This document shows positions 1 to 11,400 of a DNA stretch of 62,166 nucleotides, one piece after another. Position 1 is the stretch's first letter. Each line of letters opens with the position of its first letter. This DNA comes from Tubiluchus corallicola. Lineage: Eukaryota > Priapulida > Priapulimorpha > Priapulimorphida > Tubiluchidae. The notes under the pieces are model-generated. The model saw only the letters and a list, made by a program, of their open reading frames with translations. It searched no databases and had not been told where the DNA came from. The position numbers and the translations under genes are program-made. The stretch covers positions 1 through 62,166 of the forward strand of contig JAQGDQ010001110.1 of assembly GCA_030141605.1 (NCBI GenBank). The letters are read 5' to 3'.

Positions 1-420
1 AGAAAACCTCTTGCTTAAAGCACCAAAAAACCCTTACTTAGAACACGAGAAAAACCTTACTTAAAGAACAAGAAAACCCCTTACTTAAAGCACGAGAAAC
101 TCCTTACTTACATAAAGCAAAAAAATCGTCTTAAAATTTTGTATCATTCTGAAATTTTGCCTCATTGCATACAGAGATAGTACGCTAACGTTCTACAAAA
201 CTTATAAATTTAAACACTGGAGTTAACCGTTTGGCGCAGCCATTTTAACAGAAAATCATTTGAAACTTGTAGTTGGTGCGAAAAGAATTACTAAGAACTT
301 TCTTATCTAGTTACATAAGTCCTTCAAGTAGGCAAGCGAAATGTTAAGTACGACTTTTAAGGAAAGTTTTTTTTTGGGACATGGTTTAGAATTCCCCTTT
401 CTTCCCCTTTAGCTTGTAAG
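1..420 (+). repeat. R2 dispersed repeat, decayed copy
   Basis: Shares with 22345-22999 and 59485-60135 the ordered blocks AAGCACAAGAAAACCC, TAAATTTAAAC, CGCAGCCATTTT and TAGTTACATAAGTC. The head (1-115) is a short tandem of a roughly 27-bp unit ending CCTTACTTA. No coding capacity is seen. Confidence 0.6.
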
Positions 421-713
421 AACCATCACATCGCAAGCGCCAGCCTAATCTGGAGAATTCCTTACTTTTTTGGTGAAAAATTACCAAAATCCGGAGAAGT
501 TTCTTTTTGGGAATTGCCTTTCATAATTACTTAATACCATAATAATAATATAAACGATCAAAAAAGCCCTCCATGAAAAATACGCTGGAAAATGTGCCAA
601 TTTACCATTTCCAAAAATTGTAAAAATATTTGTGACATCATTCATAACTAATAATAACAACAGCAATCTATCATCAGCTGCTGATATGTCTTGCTACAAT
701 CATTGTTTCGTTT

Positions 714-1219
714 CATTACTGTTTTAAAAATTAAAATCATTGTTGTAAAGATGCCCAGAAAAGCTTGTGGTTGGTGAGAATTGAACTCTGGATTTCTCAC
801 TGTCATCGCTTGCTAAGCATTGAGAGGAGTAAATCACTTAGCATAGATTTTATGCTTAAATAACGCCTCTGATTATCTATTGATAATACATGTGTTAAGC
901 ATCTTACATAGCTTTCTAAGGCATGTATTATACATGTTTGATAACTTTCTAAGGCATGTATTATACATGTTCGATAACTTTCTAAGGCATGTATTATACA
1001 TGTTTGATAACTTTCTAAGGCATGCATTATACATGTTTGATAACTTTCTAAGGCATGTATTATACATGTTTGATAACTTTCTAAGGAATGTATTATACAT
1101 GTTTGATAACTTTCTAAGGCATGCATTATACATGTTTGATAACTTTGTAAGGCATGTATTGTACATGTTTCATAGCTTTCTAAGGCATGTATTATACATG
1201 TTTGATAACTTTCTAAGGT
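714..1219. repeat. Duplicated block copy 1: tRNA-like segment plus 33-bp minisatellite
   Basis: From CATTACTGTTTTAAAAATT (714) the sequence repeats almost exactly 974 bp downstream at 1688. It holds a tRNA-like piece on the minus strand (B-box-like AGTTCAATTC near 780 and TGCTTAGCA at 819-811, resembling an alanine AGC anticodon loop). Then come about ten 33-bp units (AAGGCATGTATTATACATG, TTTGATAACTTTCT). Since 33 is a multiple of three, spurious open frames run through the array. Confidence 0.85.
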
Positions 1220-1687
1220 ATTCCTTTTAGCTTGTCGTGTTTGTAATAATAATAATAATAATATAATAAGAAAATTTAATAACCTTTATTTAAAGTACTG
1301 CACAGAATATGATAAAAGCAACTTAAAATGTAACTTCAAATACATTTGCAAGATAAAAACAATTGTTTATTTTATTTATAATGTTATTTATAATATATAT
1401 GTATATTTAGTGTATAATATATAATATACATATTATATATATTATATTATATACATACATGCAAGACCTCTATTTGCAGACCGATATTTCTGCACTGTAT
1501 CATGATATAAGAGTATATATACAACACGGTCAATTATAATTGTGTCCTTAATACATGAGCCACAAACTTGCTTATAAAACATTTTAGCAATTATTTACAA
1601 TGATTAAGGTCTATAATAACAGAATTCATTCGCTGGGATTATTTAGATTACACTATTAGAAAAGTATTAAAATGACAAACTTTTCTA
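1220..1687. other. AT-rich spacer between the duplicated blocks
   Basis: Contains an (AAT)n run near 1245 and a TA-rich stretch at about 1380-1452. No gene signal. Confidence 0.7.
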
Positions 1688-2035
1688 CATTACTGTTTTA
1701 AAAATTAAAATCATTGTTGTAGAGATGCCCAAAAAAGCTTGTGGTTGGTGGGAATTGAACTCTGGATTTCTCACTGTCATCGCTTGCTAAGCATTGAGAG
1801 GAGTAAATCACTTAGCATAGATTATATGCTTAAATAACGCCCCTGATTATCTATTGATAATACATGTGTTAAGCATCTTACATAGCTTTCTAAGGCATGT
1901 GTTATACATGTTTGATAACTTTCTAAGGCATGTATTATACATGTTTGATAACTTTCTAAGACATGTATTATACATGTTTGATAACTTTCTAAGGCATGCA
2001 TTATACATGTTTGATAACTTTCTAAGGCACGCTTT
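1688..2035. repeat. Duplicated block copy 2: tRNA-like segment plus 33-bp minisatellite
   Basis: Second copy of the block at 714, with about five 33-bp units instead of ten. The B-box-like sequence here is AGTTCAATTCCC (minus strand, near 1750), closer to the consensus than copy 1. TGCTTAGCA is at 1793-1785. Confidence 0.85.
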
Positions 2036-2895
2036 ACTTACAAATATATAAGAACAAGGACTTGCTAAAATTTGCGACAAAACCAGGATAGATTTTGCCT
2101 GAGTTATGCATAAACATGTATGTATATAAATATATATAAGTGTGCGTGAGTTAAAATTTATATTGTATTATGCATTTAACCCTTTTACATCCCAAGTCAC
2201 CAATGAAAAAATTAGAAAAACTGGGCTAGACCGATATGTTACCTGAATCTACCTGTTAGTCGTAAAAGATCCACTAATTAACATGCAGCACGTGATTTCA
2301 CGAGGATGGTACACCTGACAGGTGCATAATTGTGTATGCAGGTTGCTGACCTGAACGTATCCAAGCGGGGAGCTCATCAAACATCCATGGAATGTTTTCA
2401 CTGTAGTCAAATGACCTATCTTCTTGCGGGTTCAAACTGTATAATACGAACTTTCAATAAATGGCGAAAGCGAATTCCTAAAACGAACGTGTAACCGAAA
2501 ATTTGTTAATTAGAATAGCTTAGTTACCTTGAACCGTGTGAATAAGTTAAGTAATCAGTAGGCGCCCAACAAAAACAACAAAATAGGTGTTGTTTCAGGT
2601 TGTAAACATGGCAGCTAAGTTTAAATGTTGTGAATCGTGATTAGCTAGAAACGACGGACGACCCATCAACCTGTGGACATACGTAAAACTTATTATATGT
2701 TACAAAATTACGTTAATTATAATAGTTGTAAAACCTAATATAGTCTATAGTTTTACGAATATAACAACATTTTTATTAGGAAAATCAACGTTTCCATTGC
2801 ACTCTGGTAGTGTCATCTTCTATAGCTGTAGGAATATAGGGTGTTATTTGTCGAAATGATGAAGCTGTTTTTGTTGGAGAATTGATTGAAACATA
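2036..2895. other. No recognisable feature
   Basis: Single-copy-looking AT-rich DNA on both strands without open frames of note. Confidence 0.5.
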
Positions 2896-2898
2896 GCC

Positions 2899-4477
2899 TG
2901 AAGAATAACTGAAAACTGATAAGTAAAGAAGGAATAATGAGTGAAGCGTAATTGAAAACCGATAAGTAAAGAAGGAATAATGAGTGAAGAGTAACTGAAA
3001 ACTGATAAGTAAAGAAGGAATAATGAGTGAAGAATAACTGAAAACTGATTAATAAGGAAGAATTAAGTAGTGAAGAATAACTGAAAACTGATTAATAAGG
3101 AAGAATGAAATAGTGAATAATAACTGAAAACTGATTAATAAGGAAGTTTTAAGTTGTGAAAAGTAAGAGAAAACTGATAAAAAAGGAACGAATAAGTAGC
3201 GAAGAATAACTGAAAACTGATTAATAAGGAAGGAATAAGTAGCGAAGAGTAACTGAAAACTGATTAATAAGGAAGAATTAAGTAGTGAAGAGTAACTGAA
3301 AATTGATTAATAAGGAAGAATTAAGTAGTGAAGAGTAACTGAAAATTGATTAATAAGGAAGAATTAAGTAGTGAAGAGTAACTGAAAATTGATTAATAAG
3401 GAAGGAATAAGTAGCGAAGAGTAACTGAAAACTGATAAGTAAGGAAGAATTAAGTAGTGAAGAATAACTGAAAATTGATTAATAAGGAAGAATTAAGTAG
3501 TGAAAAATAACTGAAAACTGATTAATAAGGAAGAATGAAGTAGTGAAAAGTAACTGAAAACTGATTAATAAGGAAGAGATAAGTAGTGAAGAGTAACTGA
3601 AAACTGATAAATAAGGAAGAGATAAGTAGTGAAGAGTAACTGAAAAGTGATTAATAAGGAAGAATTAAGTAGTGAAGAGTAACTGAAAATTGATTAATAA
3701 GGAAGAATTAAGTAGTGAAGAATAACTGAAAACTGATTAATAAGGAAGAATTAAGTAGTGAAAAGTAACCGAAAACTGATTAATAAGGAAGTTTTAAGTT
3801 GTGAAAAGTAACCGAAAACTGATTAATAAGGAAGTTTTAAGTTGTGAAAAGTAACCGAAAACTGATTAATAAGGAAGTTTTAAGTTGTGAAAAGTAACCG
3901 AAAACTGATTAATAGGGAAGTTTTAAGTTGTGAAAAGTAACCGAAAACTGATTAATAAGGAAGAATTAAGTAGTGAAAAGTAACCGAAAACTGATTAATA
4001 AGGAAGTTTTAAGTTGTGAAAAGTAACTGAAAACTGATTAATAAGGAAGTTTTAAGTCGTGAAAAGTAACCGAAAACTGATTAATAAGGAAGTTTTAAGT
4101 TGTGAAAAGTAACCGAAAACTGATTAATAAGGAAGTTTTAAGTTGTGAAAAGTAACCGAAAACTGATTAATAAGGAAGTTTTAAGTTGTGAAAAGTAACC
4201 GAAAACTGATTAATAAGGAAGTTTTAAGTTGTGAAAAGTAACCGAAAACTGATTAATAAGGAAGTTTTAAGTTGTGAAAAGTAACCGAAAACTGATTAAT
4301 AAGGAAGTTTTAAGTTGTGAAAAGTAACCGAAAACTGATTAATAAGGAAGTTTTAAGTTGTGAAAAGTAACCGAAAACTGATTAATAAGGAAGTTTTAAG
4401 TTGTGAAAAGTAAGTGAAAACTGATAAAAAAGGAACGAATAAGTAGCGAAGAATAACTGAAACTGACAAATAAGGAA
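2899..4477. repeat. 43-bp AT-rich satellite, about 36 units
   Basis: The unit is AGTAACTGAAAACTGATTAA followed by TAAGGAAGAATTAAGTAGTG and AAG. Units in the right half are mostly a second type with CCGAAAACTG and GTTTTAAGTTGTGAAAA, nearly identical to each other from about 3770 to 4400. The left half is a more diverged mixture. All frames carry stops. Confidence 0.95.
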
Positions 4478-4593
4478 GGCATGAGTAGAGCTTCCTGTTT
4501 GCAATAGGATGGTCCGTTTGGCTTTCAGTAATTTAGAAGTCGGATGATTTGCCTCAACATAATAAAAATATCATCTAACTAATGAAAAATGTT

Positions 4594-4790
4594 ACGTATA
4601 TTCAATTTCAATTTATCTATCTCTTTAGAACACTACAATAGAACGTTATCAATAAGAGAATCAATAATAAGGGGTGAGGAGTGGTTACAATACATAGATA
4701 TAAAACTAGAGAAAGGATAACTGAAGGACTATAAAGTCTGCTATCCTTATATGGTACAGGAAAGCTAAGCATTTTTGCATGAGGCTTGTT
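4594..4790 (-). repeat. LINE-like 3' end with conserved stem-loop (copy i)
   Basis: Read on the minus strand this ends ...AAAGAGATAGATAAATTGAAATTGAA, like a LINE 3' terminus. It shares blocks with 10290-10445. The hairpin lies at 4711-4748: GGATAAC pairs with GCTATCC around an inner GACT/AGTC stem. Confidence 0.6.
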
Positions 4791-4968
4791 CAACGGCTAA
4801 ACCTATTGGGTTACAGTTGGTTCTATCAGTTTGTACAGAATTAATTGAAGAGATTTATTATTTAGGCTGTAAAAGTAGAAACGCTTGCATTAAGACAGGT
4901 TACGTGCTACTAAACTAGAAAATTTTTATGCGCCAGCTTTTGGTTGCAACACTTTAAGAGGTGGTTGA

Positions 4969-5131
4969 GTGCAACGTATGGCGACTGCATTTGAAGCAAA
5001 ATTTGGCTGAAGTGCAACGTATGGCGACTGCATTTGAAGCAAAATTTGGTTGAAGTGCAACGTATGGCGACTGCATTTGAAGCAAAATTTGGTTGAAGTG
5101 CAACGTATGGCGACTGTATTTGAAGCATAAT
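4969..5131. repeat. Four tandem copies of another 43-bp unit
   Basis: Units start at 4969, 5012, 5055 and 5098 (GTGCAACGTATGGCGACTGC, ATTTGAAGCAAAATTTGG, TTGAA). Unrelated in sequence to the 43-bp satellite at 2899-4477, though the period is the same. Confidence 0.95.
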
Positions 5132-5750
5132 TTTCACTTTTAAGTAACTTTCACCGAGAAATAAGTTCATTTAACTAGCAGTATACATTCTAGTTTGACG
5201 TTTGATAAAAGTAAGATTATATTCCTTAATCTCCAAGCGGCTCTGATAGGATTGCAGAAGAAAATTTTATAGCCTTTGTGCGAAAGTGTGTTGCACTTTG
5301 CAATAAACAAAATTCGACCATTCAATTTAAATGTAGTAGAACTCAAACGTGAATTAGGAAAATTGTTATTTTAGCGAATTATAGAACTAGTAGTTTCATT
5401 GTCCAAGACAAAGTTTAGAGAGTGCAGACTTCGCAAAGCTGTCATACCCTACGTTAAAGTTACTAACTTTGCTCTGACGATGCCTGAGTTTAACGGTCGT
5501 GAACTTTCTCTGGAATGAAATTAAGCTACCTGAGCAGTAATTACAGACAGTATTGTAGCGGTCAGTGCTATTCTCTAGTCTAGTTCATGCACTCCGCTAA
5601 TTGCTTTCAATAACTTGATTGGCGGTTTCTGGTCGATTTAACAGCAAATTCACTTTTAGACTTGCGGCTAACAATTCAGATTTGAAATCTATGCGTAAAA
5701 AGATAACATTCTTCATCTGGGTATGGTGTTTTTTACAAGTTTTGTGTAAG
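5132..5750. other. No recognisable feature
   Basis: No exon-like open frame, repeat or RNA gene seen on either strand. Confidence 0.5.
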
Positions 5751-5754
5751 GCGC

Positions 5755-5945
5755 GTTAAAGGAAAACAGGATGATTGTTCATATCCTACTGCATTTTGAT
5801 GAACGGTAAAAGTACACATTTTAAGATCTACAATAATGCCAAATCGTTTCTAATAATTAAATAATAGATTAAGAGCTTAATTAGCGGCATGCAAGCCCTG
5901 TTATTGATGACATCACAACAGAATAATTTTTCAACAACACAAACA
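5755..5945. repeat. Possible dispersed repeat R7 (diverged copy at 8818-8995)
   Basis: Shares ordered blocks with 8818-8995: GGATGATTG/GGACGATTG, GTTTCTAATAATTAAATAAT and a TATTG..GACATCACAA end. It directly abuts R1 at 6009, so the two may be parts of one larger element. Confidence 0.4.
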
Positions 5946-6008
5946 TTCAATGAGCATGTTGCGGATGTGTGCGAAAGCGACAATTGAGGCTAGTGCTACT
6001 GTTAGCGA

Positions 6009-6320
6009 TTCAGTGTGTTGTACTAAAACTAGGCAAGTATTAGGACAAAAATTCAGATTTACCGCTTTGATCACCTATGAGGAGCTCTCGAATGTGTGTA
6101 TTACGCCACAAACGAACACCTCTGAACTTTTTTCAACGCGTTTTGAAATACGGGCGTTAGTGCCCATCTTACCTGCAGATGGCGAAATGCATGTAACAAG
6201 AACTAGTCGCGCGAACGTGAAATCACCATTCGGTGGTATTAATTCTTTCACGTAAGTTATTCATGGAAAAAGTAGCATGTTCCCTTTCAATATTTCATAG
6301 GACAGATAGTTTTGAGTTAT
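6009..6320. repeat. R1 dispersed repeat, copy 1
   Basis: Similar to 19082-19430 and 54209-54550: GTACTAAAACTAGGCAAG, ATGAGG/ATGAGC..TCGAA, CGCGAACGTGAAAT, TATGTTCCCTTTCAAT. An open frame of 101 codons crosses it (5950-6255) but is broken in the other copies. Confidence 0.8.
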
Positions 6321-6561
6321 GGTATAAGAGGGCACCGGTTTTCTCTTAAAAGAAGGGTGAAAGGCCTGTTTAAAATATCTTGTAATCTGTTTTGTTGGAG
6401 CTATAATTTTTATTTTACCTCGGTTCATTCGTTCAGTTTATTCAACTGATTTATGTTGGATAGATTGTAAGTTTACAGTTTTTAACACTTTGAATTTCCC
6501 AAATTTCTCATGTATCTACTAAAGTATTATAAACAGTGTTAGAAGCATTTACAAACAATAA

Positions 6562-6855
6562 GTCAAAGGTTAAGTGTATCCCAGCAACGCGTTTTAACTA
6601 ACCGTTACGTGACATGTGGGTAAAGCAAAGCCGCCTGCCGCTTCAGTTCAGTAACTTCAATTATTTTACGTGGACTTTACTTAATTATGCATTAGTCTGT
6701 GCGTAGAGTGATTTACTAGCAGGATCTTGCTTCGGAACAACAAAAAATGATAAGGTCCTAGCTAGTTGTTAAAACTGTTAGTATTACAATAGCATGGCTT
6801 GCGAGGCGTAGTCAAGTGTACACAAAAGCGTTGTCTGGTACACTTAACCTTTGAC
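6562..6855. mobile_element. R3 MITE, copy 1
   Basis: Begins GTCAAAGGTTAAGTGTA and ends TACACTTAACCTTTGAC, a perfect 17-bp terminal inverted repeat, followed inwards by related CAGCAACGC/GCGTTGTCTG. Length 294 bp, no coding capacity. Other copies at 34105-34390 and 57000-57307. Similarity between copies continues some 40 bp past the right end (ATCATCAATCGCTGGA), so the full element may be longer. Confidence 0.8.
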
Positions 6856-7231
6856 GTTTTGACGATCATCATCAATCGCTGGAACTGCGAAAAGGCTTAC
6901 TGCCAACTAGCCTATTGTTTGCGTCGGATAAAATTTATAAGAGGGTATCAGTGATTGAAAATGCTCGCACACTTAGTACACCACAAACACTTAGTACACC
7001 ACAAACACTATAACGCCGTGAGTGGTTTGTTTGTCTACGCCACAAATGATTTGCGGAAAATTGAATCAGTAGCCTCCATAAACCTAGAAAAATTGAAGAA
7101 AGTGTTGAACAATCTGGTTATATAAAGTTTATTTAAAGTCGATCATTTACATGTATAAAATAAGCTGTTAGGTCTTTATCGACTAAAGATCGACTAAATT
7201 TATCGAATAACTTTGCTTACAAGAGAAAAGG

Positions 7232-7381
7232 ATGGAAAACGACAAATTGCCAGAAGCTGAAAGGAATATATTTCCTCAATTCAAACAATTTTTCCATGCA
7301 CAAACTCGTATTATTATGATTGTTATTTTGTTGTTATTCCTATGGTTTTCTGGAATACAGCTAATCAACGTTGCCAGCTAA
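7232..7381 (+). other. Small ORF with one hydrophobic segment; weak candidate for the missing TM1 exon
   Basis: ATG at 7232 reads MENDKLPEAERNIFPQFKQF, FHAQTR, then a hydrophobic run IIMIVILLLFLWFSG and stops at TAA 7379. The layout (charged N-terminus, one helix) would suit the first exon of the claudin-like gene 1 kb downstream. No acceptable GT donor in the right phase is seen before the stop, and the following sequence continues open only in a different frame (NETSTYRKCGVFEW). It could equally be chance. Confidence 0.2.
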
Positions 7382-7639
7382 AATCAATGAAACGAGCACC
7401 TATCGGAAGTGTGGTGTGTTTGAATGGATAGAAGGCTGGATAGGTGACAAGATCATTGGACTTATAGACAGAGGAAGATGAAAATGTGATTTTTCACTGC
7501 AGGAAGTGAACATGTCGGTTAGGTACTTACCGGTTCGATAAGCTGACGCATCAGTGCATATAGCTTACCAGGAGTTACAGTTAATGCCTAAAGTTTAGAA
7601 TTCCCCACACGCAAGAATTAAGTTCGTGAAGCAGATCAT

Positions 7640-7795
7640 GGTTATGATTAGGATTAGGGTTAGTGTTAAGGTTGGATTACAGTTGGATTAGGATTAGTAT
7701 TAGGGTTAGGGTTAGTGTTAGGGTTAGGGTTGGAAAACAATTGGATTAGGATTAGTGTTAGGGTTAGGATTAGTGTTAGGGTTAGGGTTAGGGTA
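7640..7795 (+). repeat. Interstitial telomeric-type repeat
   Basis: Irregular array of TTAGGG, TTAGTG and GATTAG hexamers, including several perfect TTAGGGTTAGGG runs, on the + strand. It matches the common animal telomere repeat with point variants. Confidence 0.95.
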
Positions 7796-8366
7796 TTAAA
7801 TTGTGTGGGGGAACTGTAAATAAACCGAGTTCGATTGCTAGTTTGGGTGTTTTTCTCTATCAATCTTTTCGTTATAATCTTGAGTTGAAGAAATTAAATC
7901 CATTACTTACGATAGATGGGAAATTTTCAGTTTTTGTTGAAACGTGGGTTATATTATTGTCTTCCTATTTTGTTGTGGCATTTCCACTATAGATACGAAT
8001 GTAATTAGAGTTAGAACTGTGCATATAGAAAAATATTTGACTTTAAACATAACAAAAGTGTAAAACTACTTATGTATTACTGTGGTGCGTATTTACAACT
8101 ATTTACAAGAATTAAAAATTATGATTTATTTAATTACTATGGATATGAAAATTCTGAATTGGTATGCATGCTGTCGTATTGGTATGATGGTATTTCATGT
8201 TAAATTATATTATATTATATCATATATTTTGGTTAATATTAATGATTTTAATTTTGTCTTATTTGATTTGTTTGACCTGTAATGGTAGAGGTTAGCTTCA
8301 TAATAAATTATGAATGTTGTGCCAGTCTCTTGTCCAAGAATTACAATGTCTTTTGTTGTTTTACAG

Positions 8367-8459
8367 TGAATATAACGCAGTCTCTGATAGACAAGCCTTG
8401 TCGAAAGATACGGATGCAGATAGACGAGACGATGTCCAGTGACGAAACCACGAGGATTC
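8367..8459 (+). CDS. Claudin-like exon A: end of first extracellular loop
   Basis: Acceptor TTGTTTTACAG, donor GTAAGTATC. Reads NITQSLIDKPCRKIRMQIDE then TMSSDETTRI. The Cys followed by basic residues and an acidic stretch before TM2 resembles the C.KID region of stargazin-type proteins. The exon begins with two bases of a split codon, so an upstream exon ending in phase 1 is required. A long pyrimidine-rich tract follows in the intron (about 8500-8700). Confidence 0.75.
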
Positions 8460-11400
8460 GTAAGTATCAACTGCATCCGTGTTCTCTTCTGGCTTCTTAT
8501 GCGTCTTCTTCTTTCTCTTCTTTTTCTTCTCCTTTGCTACTGCTGCTTCTCTTTCTTGTCTAGTCTTTTTGTCCCCTTGTTATTTTTCTCGATTTTCTAT
8601 TTTGTCTTTATTTTTCTTCCTTTTTCTTGTGCTATTGCACCTGTTTCGTCTTCTTTCTCTTTCGTGTTTTTTTTACTTCTGCTTTGCCAACTTTACAGTG
8701 TTTCATTTTTTGCTGTTATTCGTTTGTCTGTTTACTTTTGTTGTTTAGATTTGTGGCACTATGAACAATAGATGAAATTATATTACTCAACTTTCTGACC
8801 GTGAACCTTTTCTGTAGATTAAGGGGAAACCGGACGATTGATTAGACTCAATCTCATTTTAATTTACTATCCAAACGATACAAAAGATTTCTTGCTTCTA
8901 AAAGTTAGCAACTGTTTCTAATATTTAAATAATTACCTTGGAAAGTTAATGAGCGTCAACCGAACACAGCTATTGCCACGTCACAAACTTCCTTGCATCT
9001 TCCCTGTGCGTGAAGCACGTTCGCGTAAGCGAAGATTCCTATAAAACGCTGATGTGATGTTACAAAAGTGAGCTGTACGTCACACTGACGTCACAAACGA
9101 ACACTACAGTTCATGGTCGTGCTTATCACGGTACCGCGCCTATTTGTCGATAACGTGAATGAGACAAAAATGCACCATTTCCAGTCTTAGTGGATTTGCT
9201 GAGCCGCAATAAGTTTGAAAGTTTAACAAGGTATCCGAAGTAACTATTATTTAATCTAAGCTTTGATTTAAGAAAAAACTGTTGTAATTTTCAATGTTTC
9301 AGTGCATACTTTAATTTGAACTAATGTCTACATAATGGTTTAGTTTTCCTTTAAGTATGATGACAGTTTTAGAATTATTTACGTTTATTAAAGTTGCTAC
9401 ACGTGTTTCTAACAAATACAGAAATTACTCGCCCACTCAGTCACTACAGTTACTGAGAAATGAATGCCAAAGTTTAGGAACTTAAATTTCTCGTGTTCAT
9501 AATTAAATTAATAATCTTTCAGTCTTAATCATTCACCATGTGCTGTGCAAAAATAAGACAAACGTTCTGCTTCTCATATTCCTGTCTTGATCGTTCTTAG
9601 ATATGGAACAAATGCTTATAATCCATTTTTCTCCGGGCCGCTTATTTGTGGAAGGTTTACTGGAAAATTATTGACAAGAAGAGCGTTGACAGATCCCTCA
9701 TCTCACTCCGATCACTAACTAATCAGTGACAAGAGTTCTATTTCTCTTAACCTGAATTTGTATTTTGATATGTTTACTGAAGTCTCAAAATTTCTCACCA
9801 GGTGTCACTGAGTATCCAACGACCTTGTTTTGGGTGATTTCTATAAGAAACTGTATAGTTGTAACAGTAAATTCTGTACCTACAGTGTTTGTAAAGGATC
9901 GAGTCATCTGAACAGCTATTGTTTTCACTCAAAATTAGAACCTGTTCAGACTATCCCTAAACAAAACACGAGTGACTCGGAAACATGATTCTAATTCGTG
10001 TAAATTCCCTTGATCTCGTTTGGTGCAAAGTTCAGAAGAACAATGGCCTCATTAGTGGGTTAGTAAAGTTATACATTACTGTAATGTGTAGTATTACTGT
10101 AACGTAACCAGTCAAGTTTGCCCATGAATTATAATGGTTGACTCGAGGTGCAAATCATGGATTTTGTGATAAACATTGACTGAATGGCTTAGATGGTGAA
10201 TGTGGGACAATACACAGATCGCAGAACATCAACCGACCAGAGGGGGTCCACCTCTCAATGGTCAATCAAGACGCTGTGTTTTGCCTCTAACTTCAATTCA
10301 ATTTTAATTTATTTATCTCTTTATAATACTACAATAAAACGTGATTAATAAAAGAATCGCTAATAAGTTTTGAAGAATAGATAGATCTAGAACTAGAGAA
10401 AGGATAGCGAAAAGACTATAAAGTCACCTAGTCTGCTATCCTTTACCGAATATAGATAAAATGATTTTTAGACACTGGTTGGCATTAATGTTATCAGTTT
10501 AATTTAGGAAATATTAATAATTTTAAAATTATGACATTTGCTATATAATTAAGTAATCCTGGTGATTTTTCGATTGCTTGCACCTGGAGTTACTCACAAC
10601 CAAAGCAGTATTTGCTCCTGAAAACGCATAAGACATGTAATATACAGTGAAAGTATGCGTTCATGATTGTTTTTGCTTATTAAGTTCATTAAATAGCAGT
10701 GAAAGAGAGTAAGAATGATGAAGCATTGTGCTTGGGGCACTTGTAATGTGGATGTTCGGTACCAACAAAGGTTACAAGAAGTTCGCCTTGTTAGTTTTTC
10801 CAATTCAAAAAACACTTGGACAAGTATCATAGATGGATCATGCGGGAGCCACGTGAACAGGTCAACCCATTCGAAATTAATAAAAATCCTGCTGTCTGTT
10901 CAAAATTTTCTAATGTTTTATTGTTAATACTCGCTGCATGTACAAATGCGACGTGCTGTATCAAGGCACTCTAAGCACTGGAATAAGATACTTCGGATAC
11001 TGCACAGCATAACGTAAGATAAGATACGTAAGTTGTGCATGACCGTATGAACGAACACGTTCATAATTACATTTTGTAATTATTAATAGTCACAAAGTTT
11101 GTTTACATTACAGGAAATTAAACCACTAAATGCAACGACCAAAAATCATTGGTATTAAGTACAGTAATACATAATGCTACTTGAACAATCTGCCTATTCA
11201 AACAAATTTCAAGTGCTACAGATATCTCACAAAAAATGCCAGAATAACTTGGGAACTAAAAGACATTATTTACAACTTATTTACTAGCTGACATTTTAAA
11301 CATTGTATTCTTTTGCATTTTCTCGCAAACTTTTACACTTTAAACTTCTCTTAATCCTGTTTTAAATGTGGCTCTGATAAACTCATCTTTTCATTCCTTA

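Noticed and set aside
5950-6255. 101-codon open frame starting MSMLRMCAKAT
   Set aside because: It overlies the R1 dispersed repeat and is broken in the two other copies; no domain recognised.
8439-8771. Hydrophobic Phe/Leu-rich open frames after exon A
   Set aside because: They translate a pyrimidine-rich intron tract (TTCTTCT-like) and start inside exon A in the wrong frame.
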